DNA of 64,000 bases from Thermacetogenium phaeum DSM 12270. GTDB taxonomy: Bacteria; Bacillota; DSM-12270; Thermacetogeniales; Thermacetogeniaceae. The stretch spans positions 1,071,942 to 1,135,941 of the forward strand of contig NC_018870.1 of NCBI RefSeq assembly GCF_000305935.1, written 5' to 3'. The notes below the pieces were generated by a model that was given only the letters and a program-made list of their open reading frames with translations, ran no database searches and was not told the origin of the DNA. Position numbers and translations under genes: made by a program. This document shows positions 62,050 through 64,000 of the stretch, piece by piece. Each line of letters opens with the position of its first letter. Within the stretch, counting starts at the first letter, position 1.

Positions 62050-62236
62050 TCCCCCACATTGCCTGTCGAGCCGAGTGGGAACAAAACCCACGCTGCCTAA
62101 CCAGGAGCCGGACAGAACGACAGGGTAGTACGAGAGGGGGGACCTGTCCTTAGAGACGAGATCTGCCGGCATCCGAAGTTGAGACCGGGAACGCGTGGTG
62201 GGGTCGGGTACTACCTGCCAGATTTCCGCCTTTTTT
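62050..62236 (+). ncRNA. Candidate structured RNA with a sarcin-ricin-like hairpin
   Basis: No gene is seen. The stretch can form a hairpin GTGGG / CCCAC (about 62075-62091), then a 6-base stem GACAGG (62119-62124) / CCTGTC (62143-62148). The loop of that stem contains TAGTACGAGAGG (62126-62137), the same 12 bases as the sarcin-ricin loop of 23S rRNA. Part of the same segment, GGTAGTAC (62124-62131), can instead pair perfectly with GTACTACC (62208-62215), so two folds exclude each other. A T6 run (62231-62236) ends the stretch. It may be an independent small RNA or a control element. I do not recognise a named RNA family. Confidence 0.5.
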
Positions 62237-62237
62237 G

Positions 62238-62267
62238 TTGCTTGCAATCGATCATATGTGTTATACT
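62238..62267 (+). promoter_or_regulatory. Promoter of rpsB-tsf-pyrH
   Basis: TTGCTT (62238-62243) and TATACT (62262-62267) lie 18 bases apart, about 20 bases before the folded rpsB leader. The spacing and the position after the upstream T run fit a sigma-A promoter. Confidence 0.65.
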
Positions 62268-62286
62268 ATCGGTTGGCAAAAACACA

Positions 62287-62344
62287 CGCCGCTAGCAGTG
62301 GGATGGTGGTCCCCTTGATGGGGTCCATCCTGCTATGAATGGCG
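62287..62344 (+). promoter_or_regulatory. Folded rpsB (S2) mRNA leader
   Basis: Nested stems make one long hairpin: CGCC / GGCG (62287-62290 and 62341-62344), TAGCA / TGCTA (62293-62297 and 62331-62335), GGATGG / CCATCC (62301-62306 and 62325-62330), and CCCC / GGGG around a TTGAT loop. It ends 28 bases before the rpsB start. Leaders before rpsB are known to bind S2 and repress translation in other bacteria, so autoregulation is likely here; the exact leader class is not identified. Confidence 0.65.
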
Positions 62345-62372
62345 GTGGAGGAAAAACCAAAGGAGGATCTCA

Positions 62373-63122
62373 ATGGCAATAATATCCATGAAGCAGCTGC
62401 TGGAAGCAGGGGTACACTTCGGACACCAGACTAGGCGCTGGAATCCTAAAATGGCTCCCTACATCTTTACAGAGCGGAACGGAATCTACATCATCGATCT
62501 CCAGAAGACGGTCAAGAAAATGGAGGAGGCTTACAACTTCATCAAAGAAGTGGTAAGCGAGGGAAAAAGCGTGCTTTTCGTGGGGACCAAAAAACAGGCC
62601 CAGGATTCTGTCAGAGAAGAAGCAGAAAGATGTGGAATGTTTTATGTGAATGTAAGATGGCTGGGGGGAATGCTCACCAATTTCCAGACCATAAGAAAAC
62701 GGATTGAGCGGCTGCGTGAGCTCGAAAAGATGGAGGAGACGGGGCATTTTGAACTGCTTCCCAAAAAAGAGGTTACCAAACTCCAGGCGGAAAAGGAAAA
62801 GCTGCTTCGCTTTTTGGGGGGAATTAAGGATATGGATGAACTTCCGGGGGCGCTCTTTATTGTCGATACCCGGAAGGAGCATATTGCTGTTTGTGAAGCC
62901 AGAAAACTGGGAATACCTACAGTAGGGATAGTCGATACAAACTGCGACCCGGATGAAATCGATTATGTTATTCCCGGCAATGATGATGCAATCAGAGCTG
63001 TGCGCCTGTTAACTTCCAAAATTGCCGATGCTGTTCTCGAAGCCAAGCAGGGAGAACAGGACCAAGAACATGACCAAGAACAGGAGCAAGAACAGGAACA
63101 AGAGTTAACCGATCAAGTTTAA
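62373..63122 (+). CDS. rpsB: 30S ribosomal protein S2
   Basis: This 249-residue ribosomal protein starts [20 protein letters not shown], followed by [20 protein letters not shown], the standard S2 beginning. Later landmarks are [40 protein letters not shown] and [20 protein letters not shown]. The last 20 residues form an unusual Glu/Gln/Asp tail (a run of EQ and DQ units) beyond the normal fold. AAAGGAGG precedes ATG 62373. It heads the rpsB-tsf-pyrH operon. Confidence 0.97.
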   Translation: MAIISMKQLLEAGVHFGHQTRRWNPKMAPYIFTERNGIYIIDLQKTVKKMEEAYNFIKEVVSEGKSVLFVGTKKQAQDSVREEAERCGMFYVNVRWLGGMLTNFQTIRKRIERLRELEKMEETGHFELLPKKEVTKLQAEKEKLLRFLGGIKDMDELPGALFIVDTRKEHIAVCEARKLGIPTVGIVDTNCDPDEIDYVIPGNDDAIRAVRLLTSKIADAVLEAKQGEQDQEHDQEQEQEQEQELTDQV

Positions 63123-63143
63123 GAGGGAAGTGGAGGGATTTCT

Positions 63144-63740
63144 TTGATAAAGGCTGAACAGGTTAAAGAGTTGCGTGAGCGCACAGGTGCCGGAATGATG
63201 GACTGTAAGAAAGCCCTTACGGAAACAAACGGAGACCTGGAGAAGGCGATTATTTACCTGCGCGAACACGGCCTTGCGGCGGCGGCTAAGAAGGCGGGAA
63301 GGGCGACCAAAGACGGAAAGATTGAAGCCTATATCCATGCTGGGGGGAAGCTGGGCGTCCTCATTGAGGTCAACTGTGAGACCGATTTTGTCGCTAAAAC
63401 AGAAGATTACCAGCACCTCTGCCGGGAACTGGCAATGCAGGTGGCTGCGGCCAACCCTCTCTTTGTAGACCGTCAAGACGTGCCGCCAGAGCGAATTGAG
63501 AATGAAAAAAAGATTTATGAAACTCAGGCCAGAAACGAGGGGAAACCCGAAAAGGTAATTGAGAAGATTGTATCCGGAAGGCTGGAGAAGTTCTACCAGG
63601 AGGTTTGCCTTCTCGATCAGCCTTACATCAGGGATCCAGACCGCACCGTTAGGGAACTCATTAATGAGTACATCGCTAAGTTAGGGGAAAATATCGTTGT
63701 TCGCCGTTTTTGCCGCTTCCGTTTGGGCGAAGAAGGGTAA
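63144..63740 (+). CDS. tsf: Translation elongation factor Ts
   Basis: This 198-residue protein recycles EF-Tu from GDP to GTP form. The N-terminal UBA-like domain has VKELRERTGAGMMDCKKALT then ETNGDLEKAIIYLREHG. The core starts GKIEAYIHAGGKLGVLIEVN followed by CETDFVAKT, the classic EF-Ts signature. It is the short form usual in Gram-positive Clostridia. TTG 63144 has GGGAAGTGGAGGG upstream. Confidence 0.97.
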   Translation: MIKAEQVKELRERTGAGMMDCKKALTETNGDLEKAIIYLREHGLAAAAKKAGRATKDGKIEAYIHAGGKLGVLIEVNCETDFVAKTEDYQHLCRELAMQVAAANPLFVDRQDVPPERIENEKKIYETQARNEGKPEKVIEKIVSGRLEKFYQEVCLLDQPYIRDPDRTVRELINEYIAKLGENIVVRRFCRFRLGEEG

Positions 63741-63808
63741 AATCTGATCCAGAGAAAGGATTTTACGCTTCAACGTAGAATGAATTTTTGAGAACAGGAG
63801 GTTTTCTT

Positions 63809-64000
63809 TTGGAAACCCCTAAATACCGAAGAATTGTATTGAAACTGAGCGGAGAGGCCCTCGCCGGAGAGAAGGGGTTCGGTATCGACCACGATATACT
63901 AAAAGCAATTTCCCTAGAGGTCAAAGAAATTAGAGACAGGGGAGTTCAAGTCGCCATTGTTGTAGGTGGCGGCAACATCTGGCGAGGGGTAACTGGAAGC
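63809..64000 (+). CDS. pyrH: Uridylate kinase PyrH, 5' part
   Basis: The first 64 codons of UMP kinase are present before the window ends. [20 protein letters not shown] with the conserved KLSGEAL, then [13 protein letters not shown]-like [17 protein letters not shown], are diagnostic. The enzyme makes UDP from UMP and ATP. TTG 63809 has AGGAGG 8 bases upstream. It follows tsf, the usual order. Confidence 0.95.
   Translation, partial: METPKYRRIVLKLSGEALAGEKGFGIDHDILKAISLEVKEIRDRGVQVAIVVGGGNIWRGVTGS

Noticed and set aside
62110-62220. Piece of a 23S rRNA gene
   Set aside because: Only the 12-base sarcin-ricin sequence and its hairpin layout match; the flanks do not resemble 23S rRNA.
1-64000. 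tRNA or rRNA genes
   Set aside because: I saw no cloverleaf with a TTCRANNC arm and no rRNA stretch anywhere in the window.

Overview
The window looks like a piece of a Gram-positive chromosome from the class Clostridia (Firmicutes), probably a motile, thermophilic or syntrophic relative of the Moorella / Desulfotomaculum / Thermacetogenium group. The reasons are the gene orders topA-trmFO-xerC-hslV-hslU-codY and flgB through sigD followed by rpsB-tsf-pyrH, the frequent GTG and TTG starts with strong AGGAGG ribosome binding sites, the FliY-type switch protein and the CheC/CheD proteins. I cannot name the species from sequence alone.

Layout. Bases 1-6100 are an accessory, decaying region. It holds a CRISPR array of 8 repeats with no cas genes in view, a complete class C group II intron sitting right after a terminator, a gene-poor stretch of debris, a DUF89 gene broken by one frameshift, an orphan AgrD-like signal-peptide gene, and a broken DUF1003 gene. 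Bases 6100-15560 are a gas vesicle cluster: two gvpA, two gvpF/L, gvpG, gvpK, a gvpJ/S-like gene, a GvpJ-like protein with a fused zinc ribbon, gvpN, an Hsp20-like gvpH, a double-AAA Cdc48-like ATPase, and four small proteins of unknown function. Bases 15670-16900 hold a wrecked macA/macB-type efflux operon next to the last helix of a second group II intron. Bases 17000-20360 are a GntR(YtrA)-ABC transporter operon. Bases 20550-29840 carry ku, dprA, topA, trmFO, xerC, hslV, hslU and codY. An IS1634-like element (about 29900-31650) lies between codY and the flagellar genes.

Bases 31816-62013 are one long flagellar/chemotaxis operon: flgB-flgC-fliE-fliF-fliG-fliH-fliI-fliJ-motE-fliK-flgD-(TIGR02530-type gene)-flgE-flbD-fliL-fliM-fliY-cheY-fliO-fliP-fliQ-fliR-flhB-flhA-flhF-flhG-ycgR-cheB-cheA-cheC-cheD-(small membrane protein)-sigD-fapA-(two small genes). 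Most genes overlap or lie within 30 bases of each other. cheW is absent from its usual place between cheA and cheC. After a terminator comes a structured intergenic region and then rpsB, tsf and the start of pyrH.

The most interesting parts are: the gas vesicle cluster with its Cdc48-like unfoldase, zinc-ribbon GvpJ and unknown coiled-coil partners; the structured intergenic RNA candidate before rpsB, whose hairpin copies 12 bases of the 23S sarcin-ricin loop; two diverged copies of an unnamed element of about 260 bases flanking the gas vesicle genes; the orphan cyclic-lactone autoinducer gene; and evidence of an earlier group II intron insertion that left only its domain VI.
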